64,000 nt of DNA from an uncultured Lachnospiraceae bacterium. GTDB lineage: Bacteria; Bacillota; Clostridia; Lachnospirales; Lachnospiraceae. The notes under the pieces were generated by a model, which worked only from the letters and a program-made list of their open reading frames with translations, did no database searches and had not been told where the DNA came from. Both the position numbers and the translations under genes were made by a program. Below are positions 36,741 to 45,337 of this stretch, one piece after another. Location of the stretch: positions 62,001-126,000 of the forward strand of contig CAMUYQ010000004.1 in the NCBI GenBank assembly GCA_947165025.1, written 5' to 3'. Positions within the stretch are counted from its first letter, which is position 1, and each line of letters starts with the position of its first letter.

Positions 36741-36813
36741 GCTGACGTGGCACAGTAGGTAGCGCACCGCATTGGTAGTGCGGAGGTCTCGGGTCCGATT
36801 CCCGACGTCAGCA
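36741..36813 (+). tRNA. tRNA-Thr (GGT), unusual T loop
   Basis: A 73-nt cloverleaf: acceptor GCTGACG/CGTCAGC, anticodon stem CCGCA/TGCGG with loop TTGGTAG, T stem TCGGG/CCCGA, discriminator A. The D stem GCAC/GCGC has an A-C mismatch, and the T loop reads TCCGATT, so position 55 is C instead of the near-universal U. CCA is not encoded. Confidence 0.9.
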
Positions 36814-36816
36814 CTT

Positions 36817-36880
36817 GTAGGAAGGAGGGACCCACGAAGTGGGAGGATTCCTTCCTACCGACCCGCGAAGCCGGAGGGGC
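36817..36880 (+). repeat. structured repeat family B, copy 3
   Basis: GTAGGAAGGA (36817-36826) pairs perfectly with TCCTTCCTAC (36849-36858) around the CCCAC-GAA-GTGGG stem shared with the copies at 12158 and 12250. A GCGAAGC sequence follows at 36865-36871. It starts 3 bases after the tRNA-Thr end, so the family is not restricted to protein-gene ends. Confidence 0.8.
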
Positions 36881-36904
36881 CCTGCCTTGAGGGGTCTTTT
36901 TTTA
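36860..36904 (+). terminator. probable intrinsic terminator after tRNA-Thr/repeat B
   Basis: GACCC near 36860 can pair with GGGGTC just before a run of seven T (36897-36903), with a shorter CCCT/AGGG alternative stem inside. It ends right before the MATE gene start at 36909, which leaves very little room for that gene's own promoter. Confidence 0.55.
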
Positions 36905-36908
36905 TTCC

Positions 36909-38297
36909 ATGAACAAGTTTATCGGTGACAGAAAATTCTATAAGAGCGTCTTTGCCATCGCGCTTCCGATAATGGCGCAGAACGGTATTTCGAGCTTTGT
37001 TAACATGCTCGACAACCTGATGGTGGGAAGGATAGGGACCGAGCAGCTGTCCGGCGTTTCGATCGTAAACGACCTCATGTTCGTGTATCAGCTGTGCCTG
37101 TTCGGAGCCATAAGCGGAGCAGGCATTTTTACTGCCCAGTATTTCGGGCAGAAGAACACGATCGGTGTGCGTGATACGTTCAGGATCAAGATAGTGATCT
37201 GTGGTATCATAATGCTGCTGGGACTGGGCATATTCGGGTTCTGTGACAGGACGCTGATCTCGTATTATCTGCACGAGGGCTCGCAGTCGGGTGACCTTGC
37301 GGCTACGCTTGAGTTCGGCCATATTTATATGCTCATCATGCTGTTCGGGCTTCTGCCGCAGGCGGCGGAGTTTGTCTATTCATCTACTCTGCGTGAGACC
37401 GGAGAGACCGTCGTTCCGATGCGTGCAAGCTTTGCGGCCGTGTTCATAAACCTTGTGTTTAACTACATTCTCATATACGGAAAGTTCGGATTTCCCGTAC
37501 TCGGGGTTGCCGGAGCCGCAGCTGCGACGGTACTTTCAAGGATCGTGCAGGCTGCGATCGTCATATTCTGGACGCACAGACATAACGACAAAAAGCCTTA
37601 TATCATCGGTGCGTTCTCAACGTTCAAAGTGTCAGCCGGACTTATCAGGAAAGTGTGTGTTACGGGCCTTCCGCTCGTTATCAACGAAAGCCTTTGGTCG
37701 ATCGGTATCGTGCTTCAGAAGCAGAGCTATTCTGTGCGTGGTCTCGCCGTTGTTGCGGGACTTAACATCAACTCGACATTCTTTAACGTGTTTGCCATAT
37801 GCTTCGTCTCATTCGGCGATGCGGTGGCGATCCTTGTAGGACAGCTTCTCGGCGCCGGAAAGATGAACGAGGCAAAGGATACGGGACTGAAGATAAACAT
37901 ATTTGTGACGTTCTCGTGTATCGTGGTCGGATCGATACTTTTCCTTGTTGCACCGTACCTTCCACTGTTTTACAATACGACGGACGAGGTCAGGGCGCTG
38001 GCAAGTGATTTTCTGAAAGTGACGGGCATTATGATGCCTCTGTTCGGACTGTGTCACAGCCTGTATTTTACGATCAGGGCAGGCGGAAAGACGTTCATTA
38101 CGTTCCTGTTTGACAGTGCGTTTCTGATGGTCATCGGCGTTCCGATGGCGTATTTCCTGACAAGGTACACGAACCTGTCGATAGTGACTGTTTACGCGCT
38201 TTGCGAGGGCACAGCGCTTATCAAGGTGTTCATAGGTTTTGCCATATCAGCGAGTGGGATATGGATGCAGAATATTGTGGAGGAGATCAAAACATGA
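36909..38297 (+). CDS. MATE family multidrug/toxin efflux transporter
   Basis: The 462-residue, 12-helix membrane protein exchanges cations for drugs or metabolites. Features are the N-terminal I-A-L-P-I-M-A-Q-N motif, the M-L-D-N-L-M-V-G-R-I-G segment of helix 1-2, and the duplicated six-helix architecture. The substrate cannot be told. The start follows a T run and has only a weak upstream purine stretch (none of AGGAGG type). The stop overlaps the next gene start (ATGA). Confidence 0.92.
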   Translation: MNKFIGDRKFYKSVFAIALPIMAQNGISSFVNMLDNLMVGRIGTEQLSGVSIVNDLMFVYQLCLFGAISGAGIFTAQYFGQKNTIGVRDTFRIKIVICGIIMLLGLGIFGFCDRTLISYYLHEGSQSGDLAATLEFGHIYMLIMLFGLLPQAAEFVYSSTLRETGETVVPMRASFAAVFINLVFNYILIYGKFGFPVLGVAGAAAATVLSRIVQAAIVIFWTHRHNDKKPYIIGAFSTFKVSAGLIRKVCVTGLPLVINESLWSIGIVLQKQSYSVRGLAVVAGLNINSTFFNVFAICFVSFGDAVAILVGQLLGAGKMNEAKDTGLKINIFVTFSCIVVGSILFLVAPYLPLFYNTTDEVRALASDFLKVTGIMMPLFGLCHSLYFTIRAGGKTFITFLFDSAFLMVIGVPMAYFLTRYTNLSIVTVYALCEGTALIKVFIGFAISASGIWMQNIVEEIKT

Positions 38298-38974
38298 AGA
38301 TGATAAGACCGGGTATCGGAAACGGTGAGGAACACGAAAACGCGGCGATGATGCTGCTTCCCGTGGCAGGCGCGCTCATAGGTGCGGTGCTGTTTTTCGG
38401 GATGAGGCTTCTGACAAACCGACCCGTAAACGTTTCGTTCAAGGGCATGATCGCGCTTGCCCTGATCCTGATCATAACGGGAGGTATGCATGCTGCGGGA
38501 TTTATGAGCTCTGTTGCGCGCACGAAAGGTTCCGACAGGGGAATGTACTATGGCGTTTCGGCATTTGTCGCAGCTGCGCTTCTTGCCGTAAGCTGCCTGG
38601 GTATCATAATTCACCTTGAAATATCCAAGGAGATGCCGCTCTTCATACTTGCGTGCGGTATCATCGTGATATCAAGGGCTGTGGCTGTCCTGATCACCCT
38701 CTTTTCGAGAAAATCACAGGACGGGGGTACTCTCCCGGCAGCCGTTGTCATGATCGAGCTTGTGGCTGTGCTCTCACTCATGGCGTATATCAACGTCGTT
38801 TATGCGGGTGTGATAGCCGGGGCATTTGTTGTATATACCGTTATTCACGTCCTTTCGGCAAAAAAGAGGGAGGACAGTGAGAGGGAATCTTCCGACCGTT
38901 ATGTGGTCGTAAGTGAAGTATTTGCGCTGTTTTGCTTTGCTGCATCAGCTGTGATCCTTACGGCATCGGTATAA
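38294..38974 (+). CDS. CobS-like membrane protein with degenerate active site
   Basis: The protein has 226 residues with about seven hydrophobic segments. The layout (L-L-P-V-A-G-A-L-I-G near residue 20 and I-T-G-G-M-H-A-A-G-F near 60) resembles cobalamin synthase CobS, where the second motif reads T-G-G-L-H-L-D-G-L-A-D. Here the histidine stays but the catalytic Asp residues are A or S, so cobalamin synthase activity is doubtful. In-frame codons upstream to 38201 lie inside the MATE gene; the ATG at 38294 gives the common 4-base overlap. The homology is an inference from short motifs; it could be an unrelated membrane protein. Confidence 0.55.
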   Translation: MKMIRPGIGNGEEHENAAMMLLPVAGALIGAVLFFGMRLLTNRPVNVSFKGMIALALILIITGGMHAAGFMSSVARTKGSDRGMYYGVSAFVAAALLAVSCLGIIIHLEISKEMPLFILACGIIVISRAVAVLITLFSRKSQDGGTLPAAVVMIELVAVLSLMAYINVVYAGVIAGAFVVYTVIHVLSAKKREDSERESSDRYVVVSEVFALFCFAASAVILTASV

Positions 38975-39000
38975 AACGGGTTATAATTATCGGAAAACGC

Positions 39001-39029
39001 TTTTATTTCGCGCATTTCTGTGTTAGAAT
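39001..39029 (+). promoter_or_regulatory. possible promoter of tig-clpP-clpX-lon
   Basis: TAGAAT (39024-39029) is a good -10; the -35 TTTTAT (39001-39006, spacing 17) is poor. It lies 38 bases ahead of the trigger factor ATG. No CtsR or HrcA (CIRCE) operator is seen. Confidence 0.45.
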
Positions 39030-39067
39030 ATCTATTTAGTGTCAGTCTAGTTTTGGAGGTTATCAGA

Positions 39068-40363
39068 ATGAGTTTACAAGTTGAGAAATTGGAAAAGAAT
39101 ATGGCGAAGCTTACGATCGAAGTCGGAGCCGAGAAAGTTACCGAGGCGATCAGGAAAGCTTACGAGAAAAATAAAGGCAAAATGAGCGTTCCCGGCTTCA
39201 GAAAGGGTAAGGTTCCCCAGGCCATGATCGAGAAGATGTACGGCCCGGAAGTGTTCTACGAGGATGCAGCAAATATCCTTATCCCCGATGCATATGCTGA
39301 GGAAGTGGAAAATGCAAAGGATCTTGAGGTCGTATCGCAGCCGAAGATCGATGTTGTTCAGCTCGAAAAGGGCAAGAACTTCATCTTCACGGCAGAAGTT
39401 GCGCTTAAGCCCCCTGTAGAGCTTGGAAAGTACAAGGGCGTTAAGATCGACAAGATCGACACCGAGGTTACAGACGAGGATGTCGACAAAGAGATAAAGC
39501 GTGAGCAGGAAGCAAACGCAAGAACGATCACCGTTACGGACAGAGCGATCAAGGACGGGGATACCGCTATGATCGATTTTGAAGGATTTGTTGACGGTGT
39601 CGCATTTGAAGGCGGAAAGGGCGAGAACTATCCGCTCGTTATAGGATCGGGTTCATTCATCCCGGGATTTGAGGACCAGCTGATCGGAAAGAACACGAAC
39701 GACGAGGTTGATGTCAACGTTACGTTCCCTGAGGATTACAATGCCAAGGATCTTGCAGGAAAGCCGGCACTGTTCAAGGTTAAGGTCAACGAGATCAAGG
39801 AGAAGGAACTTCCCGAGCTTGATGACGAGTTCGCATCGGAGGTTTCCGAGTTTGATACGATGGCCGAGTACCGTGAGGACGTGAAGAAGAACCTTGCAGA
39901 GAAGAAGGAAAAGGAAGCCAAGGACAAGAAGGAAGATGCCGTTATAGAGGCTATCATCAAGGATTCCAAGATGGATATCCCCGAGGCTATGATCGATACA
40001 CAGACAAAGAACATGGTCAACGACTATGCAAGAAGGCTTCAGAGCCAGGGCCTGTCGCTTGAGCAGTACTTTATGTTCACGGGTCTTGACATGGAGAAGT
40101 TCACGGAGCAGATGAGACCGGGCGCACAGAAGCGCATCGAGTCAAGACTTGTGCTTGAAGCCATCGTAAAGGCTGAGAATTTCGAAGTTACCGACGAAGA
40201 GTACGAGAAGGAGCTTGAGAGGATCGCAAAAGAGAGCAAGATGGAACTTGATAAGCTCAAAGAGTACATTGGTGATGATGAATACGGAAAGAGCCAGATC
40301 GTTGATGATCTGAAGATACAGAAGGCGGTCGACCTTATCGTTGAAAACGCAAAAGAGAAATAA
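39068..40363 (+). CDS. tig: trigger factor
   Basis: This ribosome-bound chaperone and prolyl isomerase has 431 residues. The ribosome-binding domain contains G-F-R-K-G-K (near residues 43-48), the FKBP-type domain is at about 150-245 (D-T-A-M-I-D-F-E-G-F-V-D-G), and a long charged helical C-terminal domain follows. An in-frame ATG at 39020 exists, but GGAGG at 39055-39059 and the family start M-S-L-Q-V-E fix the start at 39068. It heads the conserved tig-clpP-clpX-lon order. Confidence 0.96.
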   Translation: MSLQVEKLEKNMAKLTIEVGAEKVTEAIRKAYEKNKGKMSVPGFRKGKVPQAMIEKMYGPEVFYEDAANILIPDAYAEEVENAKDLEVVSQPKIDVVQLEKGKNFIFTAEVALKPPVELGKYKGVKIDKIDTEVTDEDVDKEIKREQEANARTITVTDRAIKDGDTAMIDFEGFVDGVAFEGGKGENYPLVIGSGSFIPGFEDQLIGKNTNDEVDVNVTFPEDYNAKDLAGKPALFKVKVNEIKEKELPELDDEFASEVSEFDTMAEYREDVKKNLAEKKEKEAKDKKEDAVIEAIIKDSKMDIPEAMIDTQTKNMVNDYARRLQSQGLSLEQYFMFTGLDMEKFTEQMRPGAQKRIESRLVLEAIVKAENFEVTDEEYEKELERIAKESKMELDKLKEYIGDDEYGKSQIVDDLKIQKAVDLIVENAKEK

Positions 40364-40375
40364 GAGGAGTATGCT

Positions 40376-40960
40376 ATGAGTTTGGTACCTTACGTCATTG
40401 AACAGACAAGCCGCGGCGAGCGCAGTTACGACATTTATTCAAGACTTCTGAAGGAGAGGATCGTATTCCTCGGTGAAGAGGTCAACGACACGACGGCAAA
40501 CCTGATCGTCGCACAGATGATGTTCCTTGAAGCGGAAGATCCCGAGAAGGATATCCACTTCTACATCAACAGCCCCGGTGGATCGGTAACGGACGGATTT
40601 GCCATTTATGACACGATGCACTATGTAAAGTGCGATGTTGCGACATACTGTATAGGTATGGCTGCGAGCATGGGCGCATTCCTTCTTGCAGGCGGCACAA
40701 AGGGTAAGAGATTCGTTCTTCCCAATGCCGAGATCATGATCCATCAGCCCTCAGGCGGAGCAAAGGGCCAGGCTACCGAGATCGAGATCGTTGCAAAGCA
40801 GATCCTGCGCACGAAGGAAAGACTTAACAGGATACTTGCAGAGAACTGCGGACAGCCTTTCGAAACAGTTGCTGCGGATACTGAAAGAGATAACTGGATG
40901 AGCGCCGAAGAGGCACTCGAATACGGTATCGTGGATAAGATAATCACGAACAGAGCATAA
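40376..40960 (+). CDS. clpP: ATP-dependent Clp protease proteolytic subunit
   Basis: The 194-residue serine peptidase has Ser98 (G-M-A-A-S-M-G-A), His123 (M-I-H-Q-P) and the Asp in the T-E-R-D-N-W-M segment. The N-terminal L-V-P-Y-V-I-E-Q-T propeptide-like segment is normal. AGAGGAG precedes the ATG. It forms a tetradecamer that works with ClpX encoded next. Confidence 0.98.
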   Translation: MSLVPYVIEQTSRGERSYDIYSRLLKERIVFLGEEVNDTTANLIVAQMMFLEAEDPEKDIHFYINSPGGSVTDGFAIYDTMHYVKCDVATYCIGMAASMGAFLLAGGTKGKRFVLPNAEIMIHQPSGGAKGQATEIEIVAKQILRTKERLNRILAENCGQPFETVAADTERDNWMSAEEALEYGIVDKIITNRA

Positions 40961-40974
40961 TTGCGGGAGAGATA

Positions 40975-42246
40975 ATGAATAAGAAGGATATCAGGTGCTC
41001 TTTCTGCGGAAAGAGCCAGGAGCAGGTCAAGAAGCTTATCGCAGGACCGGAGGGCGTGTTCATATGCGACGAGTGCATCGAAGTGTGCATGGAGATCGTG
41101 GAGGACGAGCTTTATGAGGGTGAAGAGGAAAAAGTCGAGAAAAATGATTTTGAGATCAATCTCGTAAAGCCCAGGGATATGAAAGCTTTCCTTGACGAGA
41201 ACGTCATCGGCCAGGAAGAGGCCAAGAAGGTGCTGTCGGTTGCGGTTTATAACCACTATAAGAGGATACTGCAGCAGAGCGAAGAATCTGACATTGAACT
41301 GCAAAAATCAAACGTTATCATGCTCGGGCCCACAGGTTCGGGTAAGACGCTCCTTGCACAGACACTTGCAAAGATCATAAACGTTCCGTTTGCGATCGCC
41401 GATGCAACGGCGCTTACAGAAGCCGGATATGTCGGTGAGGACGTTGAGAATATCCTGCTCAAGGTCATCCAGGCAGCTGATTACAACATCGAAAAGGCCG
41501 AATACGGCATCATCTATATCGACGAGATCGACAAGATCACAAGAAAGAGCGAGAACGTCTCGATCACGAGAGACGTTTCCGGTGAAGGCGTGCAGCAGGC
41601 ACTCCTTAAGATCATTGAGGGAACGAACGCTTCCGTGCCTCCCCAGGGCGGCAGAAAGCATCCCCATCAGGAACTGATACCGATCAATACCACAAATATT
41701 CTGTTCATTTGCGGCGGCGCATTTGACGGCCTCGAGAAGATCGTGGAAAACCGTCTCGATCGCAAATCGATCGGATTCAATGCCGAGATAGCAACAAAGA
41801 CCGAGCATGAGGTCGGGCAGCTCCTGTCACAGGTACAGCCCGAGGACCTTATCAAATTCGGTCTGATCCCTGAGTTCGTGGGACGTGTTCCCATCTGCGT
41901 CAGCCTTGAGGGTCTTGATGAGGATGCCCTTGTCAAGGTGCTCACTGAGCCGAAGAACGCGATCACGAAGCAGTACAAAAAGCTGTTTGAGATCGACGGG
42001 GTTGAGCTTGAATTCGAAGACGACGCGATCCGCGAGATCGCGCACAAGGCGTACGAGAAGAAGACCGGAGCCAGAGGCCTGCGCTCAATTCTAGAGGGAC
42101 TCATGAACGATCTGATGTTTGAGATCCCTTCCGACGATTCCATCACAAAATGTGTGATAACAAAAGGTGCCGTGACGGGTGAGGGTGCACCCCTTATCGT
42201 CAGGAACAACGAGAAAGTCAAGAAGAACCTTAAGAAAGCAGAATAG
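40975..42246 (+). CDS. clpX: ATP-dependent Clp protease ATP-binding subunit ClpX
   Basis: The 423-residue AAA+ unfoldase has an N-terminal zinc-binding domain with C-S-F-C and C-D-E-C (residues 9-37), Walker A G-P-T-G-S-G-K-T (near 122), Walker B I-I-Y-I-D-E-I-D, and the I-G-F loop near residue 265 that docks on ClpP. It lies 14 bases after clpP. Confidence 0.98.
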   Translation: MNKKDIRCSFCGKSQEQVKKLIAGPEGVFICDECIEVCMEIVEDELYEGEEEKVEKNDFEINLVKPRDMKAFLDENVIGQEEAKKVLSVAVYNHYKRILQQSEESDIELQKSNVIMLGPTGSGKTLLAQTLAKIINVPFAIADATALTEAGYVGEDVENILLKVIQAADYNIEKAEYGIIYIDEIDKITRKSENVSITRDVSGEGVQQALLKIIEGTNASVPPQGGRKHPHQELIPINTTNILFICGGAFDGLEKIVENRLDRKSIGFNAEIATKTEHEVGQLLSQVQPEDLIKFGLIPEFVGRVPICVSLEGLDEDALVKVLTEPKNAITKQYKKLFEIDGVELEFEDDAIREIAHKAYEKKTGARGLRSILEGLMNDLMFEIPSDDSITKCVITKGAVTGEGAPLIVRNNEKVKKNLKKAE

Positions 42247-42248
42247 TT

Positions 42249-44579
42249 TTGCGAAGGATCATCAGGAAGAAATATCCCTGCGTTATTGTCACTCAGATGG
42301 CGGTGCTCCCGGGCATGGTCATCCATTTTGATATAAACGCATCAGCGGGGATCAAAGCCGTGGAAGCGGCAATGGTAAAGGACAGGAAGCTCACCGTGGT
42401 TGCTGACGGCTGTGCTTTCGGGTGTATCTGTGCCATAAAGCAGGTCGTAAAGCTTCCGGGCAACGTTCTTCGTGTCCTTGTTGAAGGAGCATTCCGCGCA
42501 CGTGTCGAAAAGGTAGAAAAGGGTGATTTTCCGTTGTCGACGGTAAAAGAAACGGTAGCCGTTGATGACTGGTATATCTCAAGGACGATCGCTCCCGTGA
42601 ATCCCGAGATAGTCGAGGATACGGAAGAGATCAGGCTTCAGATAATGGCGAAGATCAACATCCTGAAGGATCTTCTGACTACGCTCATCGGCTACAACCC
42701 GAAGATCGGAAAGACGCTTACCAAGCAGTTTGATGAGGCGGAGACGATAGCCGAACTGCTTGATTTTGTCGCGATCAACGTTCCTATGCATTTTCCGGAC
42801 AGACAGCGCCTGCTCGAGTCCGAGACCGTTGACGAGCGCTTTATCGTGCTCATGTCCATACTCCAGCGTGAGGTCAATGTCCTTGATATCAAGACGAACA
42901 TCGCCAAGCAGATCAAGGAACGCGTTGATAAAAATCAAAAGGAGTACGTTCTTCGCGAGCAGCTGAGGGTCATAAAGGAAGAACTCGGTGAGGGCAGTAC
43001 CGCGACCGAAGAGGAGAAGTACAGGGAAGCGGCGCTTAAGCTTAAGGCAAAGAAAGAGATCAAGGATAAGATATTAAAGGAGATCGACCGTTTCAGCCAT
43101 CTTCACGACGGCTCGAGCGAGGCGGAGGTTTCGAGAGGATATATTGAAACACTTCTTGCGATGCCATGGGACAGGGCATCAAAGGATAACCGTGACATCA
43201 ACCGCGCAGAGAAGATACTTGAGCGCGATCATTACGGGCTTACGAAGGTCAAGGAGAGGATGCTCGAGTTCCTGGCTGTCAGGAACCTTACGAAAAAGGG
43301 CAATTCCCCGATCATCTGCCTTGTAGGGCCTCCCGGAACGGGTAAGACGAGTATCGCCAGGTCGGTCGCGACCGCGCTTGACAAGGAATATGTACGCATA
43401 AGCCTTGGCGGTGTCAGGGATGAAGCCGAGATAAGAGGCCACAGGAGAACGTATGTAGGCGCGATGCCGGGACGTATCGCCGTCGGCCTGAAGAATGCAG
43501 GCGTGAAGAACCCGCTCATACTTCTTGATGAGATAGACAAGATGAGCAATGATTTTAAGGGAGATCCTTCCGCGGCGCTTCTTGAAGTACTCGACAGTGA
43601 GCAGAACTGCAGGTTTTCAGACCATTACATAGAGATCCCGATAGACTTATCAGAGGTGCTCTTTATCGCGACGGCCAATTCCGCGTCCGATATACCGCGC
43701 CCGCTCCTTGACAGGATGGAGGTCATTGAGGTATCAAGCTATACCGAAAACGAGAAGATCCACATCGCAAAGGAGCATCTGTTCCCGAAGCAGGTCAAAA
43801 AGCACGGCCTGAAGAAGGATCAGCTTGTTATCGCCGACAGCGTGTGGGCTGATATAGTTGCCGGATACACGAAGGAAGCCGGCGTCAGGTCACTTGAGAG
43901 AAAGATCGCGGCCATCTGCAGAAGAGCCGCCAGACAGATATATCAGGACGGCAAACGCTCGGTTCGGGTCAACAGAGGGAATCTGTCTGATTTTCTCGGG
44001 ATCAGGAAGTTTGAGCAGGATAAGAGGAACGAGATTGATGAAGTCGGTATCGTGCGCGGGCTCGCCTGGACGAGCGTCGGCGGCGATACGCTTTCGATAG
44101 AGGTTAACGTTATGCCCGGAAAGGGCGAGATCATGCTGACGGGCCAGCTCGGCGACGTAATGAAGGAATCCGCGCAGGCGGGCATGAGCTACATACGCTC
44201 GATCGCACCGAAACACCGTATTTCGGCCGATTACTTCAAGAAGCATGATTTTCACCTGCATATTCCCGAGGGCAGTGTCCCGAAGGACGGCCCGAGCGCA
44301 GGCATCACTATGGCTACCGCGTTGTATTCCGCGATCACGGGAAAGAAGGTGCGCGCAGACGTAGCCATGACCGGAGAGATCACGCTCCGCGGCCGCGTGC
44401 TTCCGGTCGGGGGTCTCAAGGAGAAGGTACTTGCCGCGAAGAATGCGGGTATCAGGAAGGTGCTCGTGCCGAAGAAGAACGTGAAGGATATCGAGGAGCT
44501 CGACGCGGAGATCACGAAGGGGCTGAGGATCGTGTTCGTCGAGCACATGGATGAAGTTCTACGTAATGCGATTGTTTGA
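42249..44579 (+). CDS. lon: ATP-dependent protease Lon
   Basis: Lon degrades damaged and regulatory proteins. The 776-residue protein has the LAN substrate-binding domain (about 10-205), a coiled coil, AAA+ with G-P-P-G-T-G-K-T (near 360), and the protease domain with K-D-G-P-S-A-G (catalytic Ser683) and a following Lys. No ATG fits the N-terminus; a TTG at 42249, two bases after the clpX stop and without a good ribosome site, is the best start, so translation is probably coupled to clpX and kept low. Repeat A copy 3 follows the stop. Confidence 0.95.
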   Translation: MRRIIRKKYPCVIVTQMAVLPGMVIHFDINASAGIKAVEAAMVKDRKLTVVADGCAFGCICAIKQVVKLPGNVLRVLVEGAFRARVEKVEKGDFPLSTVKETVAVDDWYISRTIAPVNPEIVEDTEEIRLQIMAKINILKDLLTTLIGYNPKIGKTLTKQFDEAETIAELLDFVAINVPMHFPDRQRLLESETVDERFIVLMSILQREVNVLDIKTNIAKQIKERVDKNQKEYVLREQLRVIKEELGEGSTATEEEKYREAALKLKAKKEIKDKILKEIDRFSHLHDGSSEAEVSRGYIETLLAMPWDRASKDNRDINRAEKILERDHYGLTKVKERMLEFLAVRNLTKKGNSPIICLVGPPGTGKTSIARSVATALDKEYVRISLGGVRDEAEIRGHRRTYVGAMPGRIAVGLKNAGVKNPLILLDEIDKMSNDFKGDPSAALLEVLDSEQNCRFSDHYIEIPIDLSEVLFIATANSASDIPRPLLDRMEVIEVSSYTENEKIHIAKEHLFPKQVKKHGLKKDQLVIADSVWADIVAGYTKEAGVRSLERKIAAICRRAARQIYQDGKRSVRVNRGNLSDFLGIRKFEQDKRNEIDEVGIVRGLAWTSVGGDTLSIEVNVMPGKGEIMLTGQLGDVMKESAQAGMSYIRSIAPKHRISADYFKKHDFHLHIPEGSVPKDGPSAGITMATALYSAITGKKVRADVAMTGEITLRGRVLPVGGLKEKVLAAKNAGIRKVLVPKKNVKDIEELDAEITKGLRIVFVEHMDEVLRNAIV

Positions 44580-44586
44580 TACGCTT

Positions 44587-44712
44587 AAATGCTCACATAT
44601 TTGCTCGAAAAGGCGCTTTCGCTCCTTTCCGGACGTCACGTTACTAGACTCGTGAAAAACCTCGTCAAGTAACAACGTCCTCCAAAGCTTTTCTCACAAA
44701 CAGTGAGCATTT
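44587..44712 (+). repeat. hairpin repeat family A, copy 3
   Basis: Perfect 10-base outer arms AAATGCTCAC (44587-44596) and GTGAGCATTT (44703-44712) enclose the core. Inner pairs are GGACGT/ACGTCC (44631-44636, 44675-44680) and GTTACT/AGTAAC (44640-44645, 44668-44673). It starts 7 bases after the lon stop and is the close relative of copy 1. Confidence 0.88.
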
Positions 44713-44746
44713 TCGCTTATCTCTGCCCACGCGCCGGAAAAGAAAA

Positions 44747-45337
44747 ATGGTAATTAAGAATGTCGAACTCGAGATCGTGTGCGGCGTAACGAGCCGGCTT
44801 CCGGAGAATGTGCTGCCCGAGGTGGCGTTCGCGGGAAAGAGCAACGTCGGAAAATCATCGCTCATCAACGCTCTTATGAACAGGAAGAGCCTGGCGAGAA
44901 CGAGCGCGCAGCCCGGCAAGACGCAGACGATCAACTTCTACAACATAAATAAGGAACTGTACTTCGTCGATCTGCCCGGATACGGCTATGCTAAGGCCTC
45001 AAAGACCGAGGTCGCAAAGTGGGGACAGATGATCGAGAGATACTTAAAGACCTCGAAGCAGCTTAAATGCGTGTTCCTGCTCGTGGATATCAGGCACGAA
45101 CCCGGACAGAACGATAAGCTGATGTATGACTGGGTCGTTTCCGAGGGCTTTACGCCGGTAATCATCGCCACAAAGCTTGACAAGATCAAGAGAAGCCAGA
45201 TTGATAAGCAGATAAAACTGATCCGCACCGGCCTTAATGCCAAGGATACGGTTATAGTACCTTTTTCCGCGACGTCAAAGCAGGGAAGAGAGGAAATATA
45301 TGAAATCATCGACAAAATACTTGAAGATCCTGTTTAA
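44747..45337 (+). CDS. ysxC: ribosome biogenesis GTP-binding protein YsxC/EngB
   Basis: This TrmE-Era-like GTPase is needed for large ribosomal subunit assembly. The 196 residues carry G1 G-K-S-N-V-G-K-S-S (near 28-36), G3 D-L-P-G-Y-G-Y-A and G4 T-K-L-D-K. The order lon-ysxC is conserved in Firmicutes, but here a repeat A element lies between them. Its 3' end overlaps the next gene by 38 bases. Confidence 0.96.
   Translation: MVIKNVELEIVCGVTSRLPENVLPEVAFAGKSNVGKSSLINALMNRKSLARTSAQPGKTQTINFYNINKELYFVDLPGYGYAKASKTEVAKWGQMIERYLKTSKQLKCVFLLVDIRHEPGQNDKLMYDWVVSEGFTPVIIATKLDKIKRSQIDKQIKLIRTGLNAKDTVIVPFSATSKQGREEIYEIIDKILEDPV

Noticed and set aside
38201-38293. Extended start for the CobS-like gene
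   Set aside because: It overlaps the MATE gene by 97 bases in another frame and lacks hydrophobic or family features; the ATGA overlap at 38294 is typical here.
39020-39067. Earlier start for trigger factor
   Set aside because: The upstream ATG overlaps the likely -10 hexamer; GGAGG at 39055 is placed for 39068.
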